DNA of 64,000 nt from Sordaria brevicollis (lineage: Eukaryota > Ascomycota > Sordariomycetes > Sordariales > Sordariaceae): assembly GCA_033439795.1 (NCBI GenBank), contig JAUTDP010000019.1, positions 1 through 64,000 of the forward strand, written 5' to 3'. Positions 45,501-57,793 of this stretch are shown in pieces. The number at the start of each line of letters is the position of its first letter. Positions within the stretch are counted from its first letter, which is position 1. The notes below the pieces were generated by a model. That model worked only from the letters and a program-made list of their open reading frames with translations. It had not been told where the DNA came from and ran no database searches. The translations under genes were made by a program, and so were the position numbers.

Positions 45501-48500
45501 GAAGGTTCCCCCACCATTTCAAAGTGTGGGAGCAACATTGTTATGGGACGTAGAAAGGACGTCCTCAAACCGCTTGGGTTGCGTGCGACCGGCACGTCCC
45601 GATCAAGAACATTCCGTAGATAAAGCTGCGTTTCGTTGTTCTTCTTTGGTCGACAGCGGTAATGCTTCCGCTGATCAAAGGAGGAAGTCTGCGGCTGTGT
45701 ATCCCCAATTTGGATTTTTGCGATATTTGATCAGCGTGCTCGGTTGTATACTGACAGAATGCTATCTGATGCGGTAAAGGCAAGGTCGTAGTGTCGCATT
45801 CGCTAGAGATCATGATCTGAAACGGAGTCTCTTAACCCGCCAGGCCGGCCTTGCCAAGCGTCATGAAAGACGATCTTGGGTTCGGTGAGGTGACATCACG
45901 CCAATGTGACAGGTAACAATTGCAGCGGTATCGGCGATGGTGTCTCTAACGGTGCCAACGACCGTAAATGTTCAGTACCGAAAAGACTTATATGCGAGCA
46001 TGCGATCATGCTCCCGTAATGGACCGTTGGAGGAATATGGAACGTCTGTAACTTTCTGTTAACCGACAGGCAGTTCGGAAAGTCCGTCAACCTTGTGATA
46101 GTATCCTGGATATAGAGTTAACGGTGCGACTTCGCCGGCTTCGAAATTCATGTCCCCAGTGTAGAAAGGGCATGCTGTCAAAGTGAGCTTGGTAGCTCCA
46201 AATGAGCCTATGTTCACTACCGAAGCTGACGCGAGGCTTGCAAGTTCGAGAGCCAACCTGCGTCAGACCACTTACACGAGTTCCGGACGTGGCTCCGACA
46301 GGACCCATGTACTTCCTAACGTCTCTGTTCAGACTGTTCACGACGGGTACAACAAGGAGCCCTGTTTCTCCTCTATGTGGTCCTAGAGAAAAAGCAAATG
46401 ACAAATGGGATTTTGCGATGCGCCCGAGGTGCCGACGCTAACTCCTCTGCAGGCTTTGCCTTCTTGAGACTCGGTTATTGGAGCCCCACGGTTGCGACAG
46501 CAGCTCATCACAGCTCTTTGCCGATTAGCAGTCTCCATGGACTTGGTAAGGCCTCGCAAAATGGGAAACCCTCTGTTTGGTTAGTGATGCACCTGGCATT
46601 TAAAGGAACAAAGTGGATGAAGAACCAACGATGAGCGCAAGCCAAAGAAAAATAAGCAGGCAACTGTTCCTTGAGAAATTGAGCCAAGGAAAATCTTGAC
46701 ATGGCGTCAACGCTAGGTATGGTGGGCCTCAAGAACTGGCTGCCGTAATGGGGCTGGTCAAGCAGGGTGTTTTCGACGGCAAACCTGTCTGTCGGGACTC
46801 TCCACCGCAAATTTGGCGCATTTGCGACGATGTCGTGGATACCGTCCGATGTCTGGCAGTACGCAAAACCATGTGCTCACGGCTTGGCAATAACAACAAG
46901 ATCGTGGTCGATCAAACTTTCTCGGTTACAGGATTGACCAAGTTTAGGTGTGGCCAAGAGTGGTGTGAGATATTGGAGGCAGATGACAAATCGGAATCGT
47001 CGTGTTGAAAGGGGGTTATTACGCATCAATGTGTGCTCTGCAAGGAGCGCTGGGCTGTCCTTGTCGTGACTCCTCAACAAGATGAAGACTCCCTACATCG
47101 ATAGTAGATTAAACGAGCTGACAAACAGGGCCAGAAAGCAGCGGAGATGGATATGTTGAAGCTTTGGGCTGTAAGCCTCAGATCGTATAGCGTCTCAGAC
47201 CTGTGCACTCGGTTCTCCTGGCCAAGCCGAAGGAAGGGTGCTTTTCCCGTGGCCTAAAACCAGAACTCCGGGACAGTTGCTTGAATGCTGTGCCAGGGGG
47301 ATATTTCCAATCTTCATGAACGGAGATAGCCTTGCAGGGACATGGTTCCCAAAGGTTGCCGATTCAATAACGCTTTGATTGGTGGTCTCAGCCATGAAGA
47401 ATGCCCCAAGATGCAGAAAAGGTGCCCTGAAAATCCCATGATGTGTTTGGGTAGCCCCCGAAGACGTATGTACGCCCACCTCGCTCCGACGATGCTGACA
47501 TACGTGCACATTTGTGGCCCACGACCAGGAAACACTGAACCATAAGATGGCGAATATGCACTAGCATCCGTGTTTGGCTTGGCCAAAGGGAGTCAACTTG
47601 ACTGACGAAGTTCCTAAACAGTTTAGGGGGCGGAAATGATGGTTCTGTCAGGAATTCAGGAAGTCCTCTAAAGTATCAATACCGCAGTGATGGCGGATGG
47701 CAAGTCTTCAACCAGATGCAATTTCTTCCGTCCAATTCGCTCGCTTGCAGTGTGGCTCGCCATGGACCATGGCTCAATCCAAGGGCCGAATTCCCACGTG
47801 GTAGATCGGCCGAAACCTGAATATCGGTCTGGGCAGGATGCCGGTGTGGTTTTTGCTTGTGGCGGGATTCATCAAGATGTCGAAACTCGAAAGCCCTTTT
47901 GTAGTCTGTAGACTCCCGCTCCACAAACCGTCAGCATGGTGTCTCTAAGAGATATTCGGAAAGAGGGGTTACGGTAAACATGATGCTCCCCGTCCATCTC
48001 GTCCCGTCTTGTGCGGTTCTGCCTGTTATGTCCCATCCATGTTTCGTCGTTGCCTGACTCGCTCAAGATCACGAAGCTGCGGGGCCGAAGAACCCAGAAT
48101 GGATTAAGATTTGAAGACGGACGAACCACTGCGAACGCTTCTGGAGCACACAACAACGTGCATGGTGCTGGGATGTCATCGGAAAAAAGAGGAGGCGCTG
48201 GCTTCGGCGAAAGTGTGGAACGGTGGACCGAGGTGCGAACGGGGGCATCCCTCCACCAAATCGACCATTGAATACGGAAATTCCATTGGCTGTCGCGGTT
48301 GTCGTTCACAATCATTGGCGATTGTGTATATCCACACTTTAGCCTCGCTTCTAGAAGACTGGTTGATTAGCCTTGGCATTGCTAACGTGTTCTTCCTTGA
48401 AGGGCTCGCAGAATATTCCATTGTTGGATGTTGTTGCGATCATTGACGTTTGTTGACCATGTTGCGGGTTCTTCGTCGGCGTTGATGATGGCTCGGAAAT

Positions 48501-50093
48501 TCGTGGGCAACGGGCAATTGGGGCGAGCGAATTGATGTCCTGGTGGTAAGAAGTCGAAGTTTCAGTTTGTGTTGATAATTTGGAACTGTGCCTGCCGCCC
48601 AGCCAGGCCAAGCCCAACGGGACGGAACAATTCTCGGAGGCACTCGGGCGCATTGGATGCCGGTAGTTACTGCCCTTTACTTTGTACAGATTCTGTAGTT
48701 GGAACGAGCGGCGGATTCCGGCACAAGCCAGACGACGTCGGTGTCGGCAGCTGCCTTGATGCATCGGAGGTCGGAAGCGCCTGCCTTCTAGAACAAATCG
48801 GTCGCAACTGCCGCCAAGCACGCGTACAAGTGTCCACATGGACCACACGGGAGCTCTGGTCGATGTCAAACTCCCGTCGAAAGGGCAGTTGATAACTACC
48901 GCCAGCCAGATACAACGAAGGAGCCATTCCAAAACCGATGCATTCCGCATGGTAAGCAGACGGGGCATGCACATACCGAGGTTCCTCCCGTGACATGCCA
49001 GGCCGCAGCTTGCCCGGAGGCGGGGCCCGTGGACCGGGACGGGAGGTGGTCGAGCGTAAGGTAAGGACGTCGCATTGAGCCGCATCGCTTCCTCACTTCG
49101 ACTCCCGTCAATGCAGCATATCGGTAGTGTGTCGGTTGGTGTTTTTAGTCTTGTAGTTTAAGTCGACGGCTTGCTCGCTGGTTGTGCGTCAACGTCGGAT
49201 TTGCAAAGATGATGCGCCGTTGGGTATGTGCAGTAGATTTCAGGCCAACAAGCACATGCAAATTTGCAGGGACAGGAAAAGAACTCTTCTGGCCACATGC
49301 AACGTAACGGTTTTCACAACCTCTCCTTCAACTTCCCTCCTTCTGTTTACGGAAATGATTCCACCTCAAAAGAAAATCTTTTGCGCTTCGCTCCCCAGAG
49401 AGCCGATTGCACAAGGGTCTAATGGCTCCATAATTCCCTCTTGCCTTCCGCATTCAGATACATCGCCTATGTACACCCTTGATACAGTATGTATACCGCA
49501 CTTGGGGCGTATTGAGCCCACGTAGCCATAGTTATGTAACATCCGCTGGAGCACTTCACAACCTGTCCGTATGCCTTTTGACAAACAGAGGTAGCAGGAG
49601 TCCAGACCGACATGTGGGGGTTCAAATATCCTCTTTGGAATGGTAATGATTGTGTTCAACTTTCGGGTGTTCTTGATAGAGAAACCATCACAGCCGCACT
49701 CAGCGCGCACATCACACACTCCGGGAAAAAAAAAGTGGAGGGGTTCGCTGGAATCCATGCCGATCCTGTGGCCGTGTTGACTTTCACTTCGGTTTTGGGC
49801 CCGAGTGTCAATGCCGGAGCAGACAGGCCAACGGATGCGACGGAGTCGTGTTGATTACATACTACTACTACTCGGACGGGTTGATGGAGGCTGGCGTTGA
49901 AGTCACCTTCGATATGTGACGCTGGTTGACGCCGGGCCAAGGTGAGACACAGACCAGCATGGGACAGGCCTCGGTGATGGTCGTATTTTGCCAGTCTTGG
50001 CTTTTAGCCTGGGGACATGAAAGCTTCCAAAATCCTTCGAGAACATTGCTGAGATTCGCAGGATCGGTTGACCTCGTTGCCCTGAGAACAGCC
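42574..50093. other. 7.5-kb gene-poor stretch of normal composition
   Basis: No complete gene could be supported. Many frames of 60-240 codons occur on both strands, but without recognisable domains, splice structure or leaders. A few short pieces look protein-like, for example LWKRVSTEFADKDEAILPTP (near 45000-45080) and GVYGFFKDEIQHLLRINTSR (near 44115-44180). They may be remnants of old genes. It is not A+T-rich, so it was not RIP-mutated. Confidence 0.45.
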
Positions 50094-50099
50094 CTAATC
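50094..50099 (+). repeat. 6-bp target-site duplication CTAATC, left
   Basis: CTAATC immediately before the left terminal inverted repeat; the same six bases follow the right repeat at 56866-56871. Confidence 0.75.
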
Positions 50100-50140
50100 T
50101 ACGGAGGCCATTGTATTGGTCGGTTTTAAAAAATTTTGGC
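50100..50140 (+). repeat. Left terminal inverted repeat of the integrase element
   Basis: Pairs with 56826-56865 in reverse complement with a few transitions and a one-base length difference in an A-run. Starts TACGGAGGCCATTGTATTGG. Confidence 0.85.
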
Positions 50141-50379
50141 GCTAAGTGCAGTAGCGCGTGCCACCTGCAGGTGTTAGAACCGCGCCTATAGCGTATAACG
50201 TAGAATTCAATTTAGTAATTAAAATAAATACGTAAGGGTATAACCCCGCTTCCTTCGCGCGCTAATATTCGTAAATATTCTCTCACGCAACCATTACCCT
50301 TTTACGTTATTAATAATTAAATAACTATTATAATAACCCTATTAATATTACTATTATAATTTATTATATATATAACGGA

Positions 50380-51072
50380 GAAGCTTTACCCGCCGCGCTT
50401 ACGTAGTTCGACCTAAATGCGAATTAATAATTATAAACCGTTTAATTCTTTATTAAAATCGAACGTAGTACCGTTAAAATTATTAAGTAAATCCTTCTCG
50501 ATAATTAAATAAATTAATTATATTAATATATTATAATATTAATTAAAATATTTCTAATTAAATTAATATTAAAGGAGGTTTATTATCTTTAAGACGTTAA
50601 AAAGAAGTTTAAAAAAGTTAGCTTTATTAAAATTTTATTTAAATTCGATACCCTTATTTAAATTTACGCTATTACGGTTCACCTTTTTACGGAATACGTC
50701 CGCCCTTCTTTTTATAACCGCTATATTAATAATAATATTAATTACCCTATTATACGTTATATTATACCCCCCGTTAATATTTTTAACGGCGTTTATATTT
50801 ATTATATTTATTCGAATTAAAATAATAAATACTTTTAAAAAATTTTTATTAATAAATAGAAAATTATTAAAGAGTAATAAAAGAAGGGTAAATAGAAATA
50901 TTAGAAGAATTATTCGGAATTTAATAAATATATTAATAATTAACTCCGCGAAAAAAAGGTTATTTTAATTAGCGAAATTATTCGCCGTAAGGCTTTAACC
51001 GCCGCTATTATTATTATTACCACTACCCCTATTAAAAAAAGAAGTAAGGGAATTCGTACTCCGAAGAAGTAA
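50380..51072 (+). pseudogene. RIP-decayed first gene of the integrase element, unidentified
   Basis: A frame readable through RIP stops includes VHLFTEYVRPSFYNRYINNN near 50675-50735 and ends RSKGIRTPKK followed by a stop at about 51070. No known domain is recognised. It lies upstream of the integrase relic on the same strand and may be its 5' part or a separate gene. Confidence 0.4.
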
Positions 51073-51479
51073 ATAGGGTTTTGTAATTTTATTTTAATAA
51101 TACCCGGATAATAAGGAATTTAAACTTAAGAAAATTTTTTCGTTTAAAATAATATTACGGAATATAATTATAAATAATAAAGAAAAAAATTAATTTATAT
51201 TAAAAAACTTTAAATAATATTAAAATATTTTATATACCGTCTTTTAAAATTAATTTATATTTTTCAATTTTAATTAATACTTTACAAAAATTTTTATTAC
51301 TATTAGCTTTTATTATTTATAATATACCTTCTATCCTTTATTTTTAATATTTTTTTTAATACTTTATTATTAATATTTATAATTCTAATAAATCGCTACT
51401 ATATTAATTTTCTTCTTTATAAGGATTTTATTCTTAATATTTATATAAATAAATAAATAATACCTAATATTTATAAAAT

Positions 51480-52980
51480 TCTTAAATAATCTTTCGGTAT
51501 TAATATTTCCTATATAATTTTATAACGCTTTATAAAAGATTATAACGTTCCCAAAAAAACCGGACCAAAGATAAAAATAATAAAAAATTTAAAAGAAGAA
51601 ATTCGCAAGTTATACTTCGAAATTATAATTACTAACGAAGAGATTTTTAATTTACTTACGGTAAAAGGATTCCAAATCTCTTTTTAAAATTTATAATCTC
51701 TACGTAAAAATTTAAAAATCTTTCGCAAATATTCTTTTAATACAATAGAAGAAAAACTTCGTTAAATCCGCGAAATTTTCGAAAAAATTCGCCGCAATAA
51801 TTTTACCTACTTTATTCGCCGTATAAATAAATAAGAATTCCAATTTTATTTTAAAAAATAATATAACTTTTTTATTCTTTACGAATTATTCTATTTTTAC
51901 TTTAAAAACTTTTTTCCTAAAGCCGTTAAAGAGAAAATTATAAATATAATATACAAAAAGGGAAATTAAATTATATTAAACCTTAATTATATATAATATA
52001 TTAATATATATTTAAAATTATAACGTTAAGGTATTAAAACTTACGCAAATATTAATATTTATTTTTATTATATCCTTTAATTTTATATTAATATATTAAG
52101 AATAATATAAAAATTTATTTTTACGTAATTTATTAAAGTAATTAAAAAATAAAGCTTTATCCTTTATTAATTTAAATTTAATTATAATAATAAAATGAAT
52201 ATAATTGCAATGGGTATATATTACCTTATATTTGGGGTATAAAATTTAAGAATTTTAAAGCCGAAGTATATTTTACCCGAATATATTACAATTTTCGAAT
52301 AAAGATTATTAATAGAAAATATTATTATCCGTTATAATATTATTAATATAAATTAAATATTATTAACGTAAATAATCGATATATAAATATATTTAACGGA
52401 TATTTTTATACGAAGAAAGAATATAACGAATTAATATATTAAAAATTAATAGAATTAATTTCGTAATAGCCGTAGACGATTTTGGAGTATAAATTCTCTT
52501 AAAAAACGTTAATCAACTTTGATCTAATTTTTGCAAAAATACTTTTAGAAATTCGAATCTATAAACCTTTAAATATATAGAAAGATTGAAGATTATATTA
52601 CTTTATTATATACTTTTATACCCTAAATTTAGAGCGAATTTAAAGTTTTTTTAAATATTAAAATTAGTATATAATCCGCAATTAACGTTAGAAACGTTAT
52701 ATTATTATAGGAAAACCCGTCGAATTATATTATAATTATAATAAAAGAATTATAATTAATTACCGCGTTGAATTAAATTAAGCAAAGTTTAAATACTTAA
52801 AAAGAATTTCGGAAATAAATATTTTTAAACTTAATTGCTATTTACTATAAAATATAATAAATTTATACGAAGAATTTATAAAGGACTATACGCCTTATAT
52901 AATTAATTCGGAAGAATTGCCTTTTTATATAGAATATAAGTATTTACAAGCGAAATTTGAAGCGTATTACCGCTCTATAT
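51480..52980 (+). pseudogene. rve-type integrase relic
   Basis: Read through stops and frame changes, the order of motifs is that of fungal integrase-core proteins. An N-terminal helical region PKIKIIKNLKEEIRKLYFE starts near 51560, followed by IEEKLR-IREIFEKIRRNNF at about 51730-51800. Near 52040-52090 a stretch corresponds to YGI.TYA.IDAYSRYI, the block with the first catalytic Asp (GAC now AAT by RIP). The IIAMGIYYLIFGV region is near 52200-52245. The C-terminal block near 52640-52735 reads FFKY-N-YIIRN-R-KRYIIIGKPVELYYN, matching the WN.HRIR.Q..R..VI.GKP..LY ending of the family. Exact ends and introns are unknown. It is inactive. Confidence 0.65.
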
Positions 52981-53261
52981 AAGAGCCGTAATTAAATATA
53001 TACAAAATACCGACGGGAGGATTCGAGGAGTTGAAGGAATTAATTAAGAACGTTGGGGGGGATATCGATAAAATAATAAATATTTTATAAATAGTTAATT
53101 TTAATTTAAAAAAGAAATGGCGGAACGTAATTTAAATTAAATTATTGGTTTATAGCGTAAAATAATATATATTAATATTCATAAACGTTAATTAAAGTAA
53201 ATTAACGTATAGGACGAACGTGGTTATATAATTAATAGGTTTTATAATATAGTAAAAATAA

Positions 53262-53325
53262 TTACTATAGTATAGTGGTTTAGAAAGTAAGTTAATTTTC
53301 AAGAGGTTATAAATTCGAATAAAAT
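53262..53325 (+). other. tRNA-like sequence, plus copy
   Basis: Contains a perfect A-box-like TAGTATAGTGG at 53268-53278 (as in fungal tRNA-Asp/His), a B-box-like GGTTATAAATTCGAAT at 53305-53320 and a long T-run from 53325 like a polymerase III terminator. Acceptor and anticodon stems do not pair properly, so this is a tRNA-derived or decayed sequence, not a working tRNA gene. Confidence 0.5.
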
Positions 53326-53399
53326 TTTTTTCTTTTTTTTTTTCTTTTTTATTTTTATTTAATAAATTATTAATTAAAATAATAATAATTATAATAATT

Positions 53400-53412
53400 A
53401 TATTATTATTTC

Positions 53413-53452
<40 letters not shown>

Positions 53453-53475
53453 TCTATTATTATTATTATTAATTA
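53400..53475. repeat. ATT trinucleotide microsatellite
   Basis: About 20 ATT/TTA units with a few interruptions between the two tRNA-like sequences. Confidence 0.8.
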
Positions 53476-53847
53476 TATTGAAAAGAATATTTTAAAATAA
53501 ATATATATAAAAATAAAAAAAAGAAACTTATAATTTTAAATTCTTTAATAATTTTCAAGTAAATAAATATTTATAAATGAAAATATTATATATTATAAGA
53601 AAGTCTTTTCGTATTTACTTCTTCGTCGTTTAATACTTATTTATTTCCTTTAATTCTTTTTTTTCTTTTTTATTCCTTTTTTATTTCTTTTCTTTATTAT
53701 TTTAATTTAAAAATTATTAAAACATAATACTTATAAATAAAACTTATAATTTAAATAAAATAATATATTTTTATCAATATTATTATATATAATTTACTAA
53801 TAAAAAAAGTTATTAAAAAAATAATATTTTAAAAAAAGAAAAAAAAC

Positions 53848-53910
53848 TTATTCGAATTTACGACCTTTTAAAAAGTTATTTCAATTTTATAACCACTATA
53901 CTATACGTTA
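53848..53910 (-). other. tRNA-like sequence, minus copy
   Basis: On the minus strand it has the same TAGTATAGTGG box (53893-53903), a GGTCGTAAATTCGAAT box (53850-53865) and then a T-run (minus strand, 53831-53847). It is inverted relative to 53262-53325 and shares the A box exactly, while the middle differs. Probably tRNA-derived, not a functional tRNA. Confidence 0.5.
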
Positions 53911-54639
53911 TTATTATTATTTTTCCTACCGTTAATTTGAATATATATATCTAAAATAATATCTTAAAAAAGAAAAAAAAAAGTAAAAGAAAAAAAAAAC
54001 CCAAAAAAAGGAAAAATAAAAATTAAAATAATAATTTTATTTCTATATACTCTATTATACAAAACTCTATTACAAGAAATTGGAAATTAACGTTTGCAAT
54101 TACGTATTAAAAGGGTAAATAATATTTTAACGTCCTTAAGTAAAATATTATTACTTCGATTAACGTTAATTAATTTCTTTAAAGTTTATATACTTACTTT
54201 CGTAATTAGTACTTTATTAATATTAATTAAATTAACTATATTATTAAAATTATTAAAAAGATTATAAAATACTTTATCCTCTATTTTATCCGGCGTAATT
54301 ATATTATCCTCACCTCCAATTTACTCTAAAGGTATAACTTCCTATTATAAAGACGGCGGTAATTATATATATTCTTATTTTACCGTTTATTCTTACTCTA
54401 AATTACCAATTATTACTTCCTTAAATTAAATATTTAAACGAAATTCCTTTTTAATTTAAAGAATAGGCGTAACCTTTTTTATAAATATAATAGTTTCCTC
54501 CTTCTTAATTAATCGCTATTTATTAATATTTTACTCTTCTTTAATAAGAATTATAATTTAATTAATAATAAAAATAATAATCCGCTTATAATATTTTAAT
54601 AGAAAATTAAAAGGGGTATTAGGGTTTATAATATATTTA

Positions 54640-55440
54640 CGAATACGCTTAGGAATAGCGCAATTCGGATTCTTAAATTCGTTAATTTCTTCGGCTATTT
54701 TAATAATTAATAAGAAATTAATAATTAAAAGCGCGTCGTTCTTAATTTTACTAATAACTTCGATCTTTATACGAAATTATTTAATAATAATAAATTCAAT
54801 TTTATCGAAACTAAAATTATTAAATTAAATTTTACTACTAATTAAATAAGGATTAGTACCGACGAATTTAAACGTTTTAATATTAAGGCTAAAGGAATAA
54901 TTTTATACAAAACGAAATTAAATACCGATTTAAAAAATAAAATAAATATAATTATTATAATAATTATAAAGAAGAAAAGATTTAAAGTAAATTTTTAAAA
55001 TCTAAATAGTTTTAACGTCCGTAAAAATAAGAATCTTTTTAATTATAATAATTTTTACCTCTTTAAATTATTAATAAAAAGTAATATTCCTATTTATACG
55101 AATATTATTATTCTAATTAAATAAATCGGTAATTAATTATCGATAAATAACGTTAATTTTATTTAATTCGGATAAAATACTATTTCGATTACCGACGCTT
55201 AATTAAATAAAAGCTCGCTTTAATAAGCGAATATAAAGAAGGATAGCGGAAGAGCGGTTAAGAAAGCTATTAATAGCGCTAATTATAATTAAATTACCTA
55301 AACCGTAAGTAAGAGAATGCGTAAAAGAATTATTATTAATAATAATAATAGTAGAAGGTTATAAGGAAGGAAGAAGGGCTTTAATAATAATACGTTTATT
55401 ATATTTATTATATATTTTTTAAATAGGGTATTCCGTTAAA
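54640..55440 (+). pseudogene. RIP-decayed third gene of the integrase element, unidentified
   Basis: A mostly consistent plus-strand frame with Lys/Arg/Asn-rich text, including STDEFKRFNIKAKGIILYKT near 54865-54925 and NLFNYNNFYLFKLLI near 55030-55075, then Arg/Lys-rich residues near 55240-55330. No domain recognised. It is downstream of the integrase relic on the same strand. Confidence 0.4.
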
Positions 55441-56507
55441 TAATATTTATAAAGAACGTTAATAACTTTATAACATTAGGAAACTATATTAAAAGATAAA
55501 AAAGAAAAAAGTAAATTAATACTTAATAGAGAACTATAATAAATACTTTAAAAATAATTATAATAATATAAATTAAGGAAAAAAAACGTTATTTAAAACT
55601 AATTAATATACCTCTTTTAAATTCGGAAAAAAATATAATTAATTGCGGAATAGGGATATTATATAAAAAATTCAAATTAAAGCTAAAATAAATCGGAATA
55701 TAATAGACTTTTTCTTAAAATAAAACCGAAGGTAATAATATAATTTATTTAATCGAATTCCTCTATTTATTTAATACGCTTATTAATTATTTTACGGATC
55801 TATTTAATTCCCTTTTTAATATTTATAATATCGCTATTTTAAATGTTTTTTATAGTAAATTCGGGATAATCGTTATCGTCGGCGGTTAATTTAATAGTAA
55901 TCTCCTCTTCGATTTTTATAAAATAACGTTAAAAATTTAATATTAAAAAATAATTTTAATAAAATTTATTCTTATAGAAAGAATAAATATATCCTTCGTA
56001 CTTTATATAGTAATTAAAATAAACTCCTTATAAAATTTTTTTACCGCCCTAAAAATATATTATAAATAGGCCGGGGTTAATAATATATTTATATAGGTTA
56101 CAAATTCTATTTTCAATAATTACCGTAAAAAAGTAATAAATAAAGCCTATAAAATATTCGGTATACGTAAAGCGTAAAACCGACGATACTTTTTCGCTTA
56201 CGTAAAGTTTCTAATATATTTTAAAAAATAATTCGCAGAGAATAATCTATTAATATTAATTAACGTTAATTCCCTTTAAATAATATCTTTTAATATTAAT
56301 AAATATTATTACCTTATTCTTAATATAAATACTAATAATTTCTTCGGGACCGTCGTTTATAATTTTCGTAATAAAATACCAAAATTCTTCAACTTCATTA
56401 ATAACGTCCTCCAATATTTTAAGAATATTATTAACGTTTTTTATACCTTTTATAATAAATTCCCCCTTCTAAATAAATTACATAAAGACGGTTCTCGGGA
56501 TAAAAAG

Positions 56508-56567
56508 CGGGCGCGGGGCTATCGGGGGCGGACGCGGGGCTATTAGGGGTAGACGCGGGGCTATTTT
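56508..56567 (+). repeat. G-rich minisatellite inside the RIP block
   Basis: Three copies of a 22-24-bp unit whose core is GACGCGGGGCTAT or GGCGCGGGGCTAT. It is almost the only GC-rich DNA in the interior of the element. Confidence 0.85.
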
Positions 56568-56825
56568 AAATATAATAATAACGGTATTTTTAATTATAAT
56601 TTATTTAAAAGGTATTATAGGTAATAATAATACGGATTATAATAATAGTATTATTATAATTAAAGTAGAATAGTATAAAGTTAATAAATATAGTATAAAG
56701 TTAAAGGTTTTGAATAATCCTTGTATTTATTTACTGAAGAGGTGTGTGTGTGTAGGGCGTCTGTTATTTGCCCTGACACCTACAGACCAATTGTACGCAC
56801 GGGCTAAACGCTTTTTAGTAGTGAC

Positions 56826-56865
56826 CAAAGTTTTTTTGAAACCGACCAACACAATGGCCTCCGTA
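56826..56865 (-). repeat. Right terminal inverted repeat of the integrase element
   Basis: Reverse complement of the left end with a few transitions; followed by CTAATC at 56866-56871. Confidence 0.85.
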
Positions 56866-57793
56866 CTAATCCCAGTCTTTGGTGATGGGACGATCACCGA
56901 ATCAAGCTAACCTGGCCGAAACGAACCCCGAGGACAAACGTCTCTCTGTAGTATCTATATGCTCAGCACACTGTGAGTGGCCGTGCGTGTGTCGTCCATC
57001 CTGTCTTCAAAAAGCGTCAAGATGTCTCAGAAAGACCCTTGAGACGCTCACAAAGCAAAAGGCAAAGCGCATAAATCGTGTCACCAAGACCTTTATTAGC
57101 TGGGGTAAATTCAGGGGAAACTGGCGGGCGCCGTGAAGTCCAAACACAATGGCAGTACTGCCTGAACATATTGTGGAAGATCGTCTGCTGTAGTGCCATC
57201 TGTACGTTTGTCCTCAAGGGCCCCTCAAGACCAGATGAATCTGAGGTCGAGTCGAGACCCGAAGTCGAACTGAGTCGGAGATTCCGTCTGGAGTGCAATA
57301 CTGTAACAACACCGAGCCTCAATTCCCGAGCTCCACAGAACATCTTCAATTTCGGCCATGGTTGCGAGGATCTCCCAACTTGTGACGTTGAGAGAGGCCG
57401 CCGTTAGGACGAATCAAAGTCCAGATATTGCTGGGCTTTGGGCCTGAGAAAAGTCGACGGGGTATAGCCAGCGGGGGTTAGCAGGACATTCCTTGTTCTT
57501 TTCTTTTATGTTTTGGTTGAAATTGAAGATGCGGGAATTTTCAACATAACAAGCATTGGTTTTCCGGGGTTGGCTCCAGTGCGAGTCGGAGTCGATGGGG
57601 AAATCTGCTGAATGGTACGTAAGCGAATGGAGAGGTCGTCGTAAACCCACAATGTTCCACTCATCACACATTCTCACGGCCCGCAAAAGCGTGGTTCGTG
57701 TTCAAAAGGAAGATTCTCTGTTCGCGTCGCGTTGGGAAGGCTAGCAGTCTGGCACTGTATTGACGTTGGGTAAAAAGGTACGGCTGCTACGCG

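Larger units (their letters stand above)
50100..56865 (+). mobile_element. RIP-inactivated integrase-encoding TIR transposon (Ginger-like)
   Basis: A 6766-bp element whose ends read TACGGAGGCCATTGT inward on both sides and stay similar for about 40 bases, with patchy similarity for another 50 (CTGCAGGTGTTAG against CTGTAGGTGTCAG). A perfect 6-bp duplication CTAATC flanks it. From about 50200 to 56700 it is extremely A+T-rich with RIP-type stops. The plus strand retains at least three coding relics; the central one is an rve-type integrase. DNA transposons with integrase, TIRs and 4-6-bp duplications are the Ginger group, so that is the best fit. An inverted pair of tRNA-like sequences, an ATT microsatellite and a G-rich minisatellite also lie inside. 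Confidence 0.75.

Noticed and set aside
48351..49085. 244-codon minus-strand open frame
   Set aside because: No domain, no leader, unusual composition; another frame of the same strand is as open. Treated as chance or relic.
53262..53325. Functional tRNA gene call
   Set aside because: A and B boxes are present, but acceptor, anticodon and T stems do not pair.
50100..56865. LTR retrotransposon as explanation for the integrase relic
   Set aside because: Ends are inverted, not direct, repeats. No long direct repeats, and I saw no reverse-transcriptase-like block in any frame.
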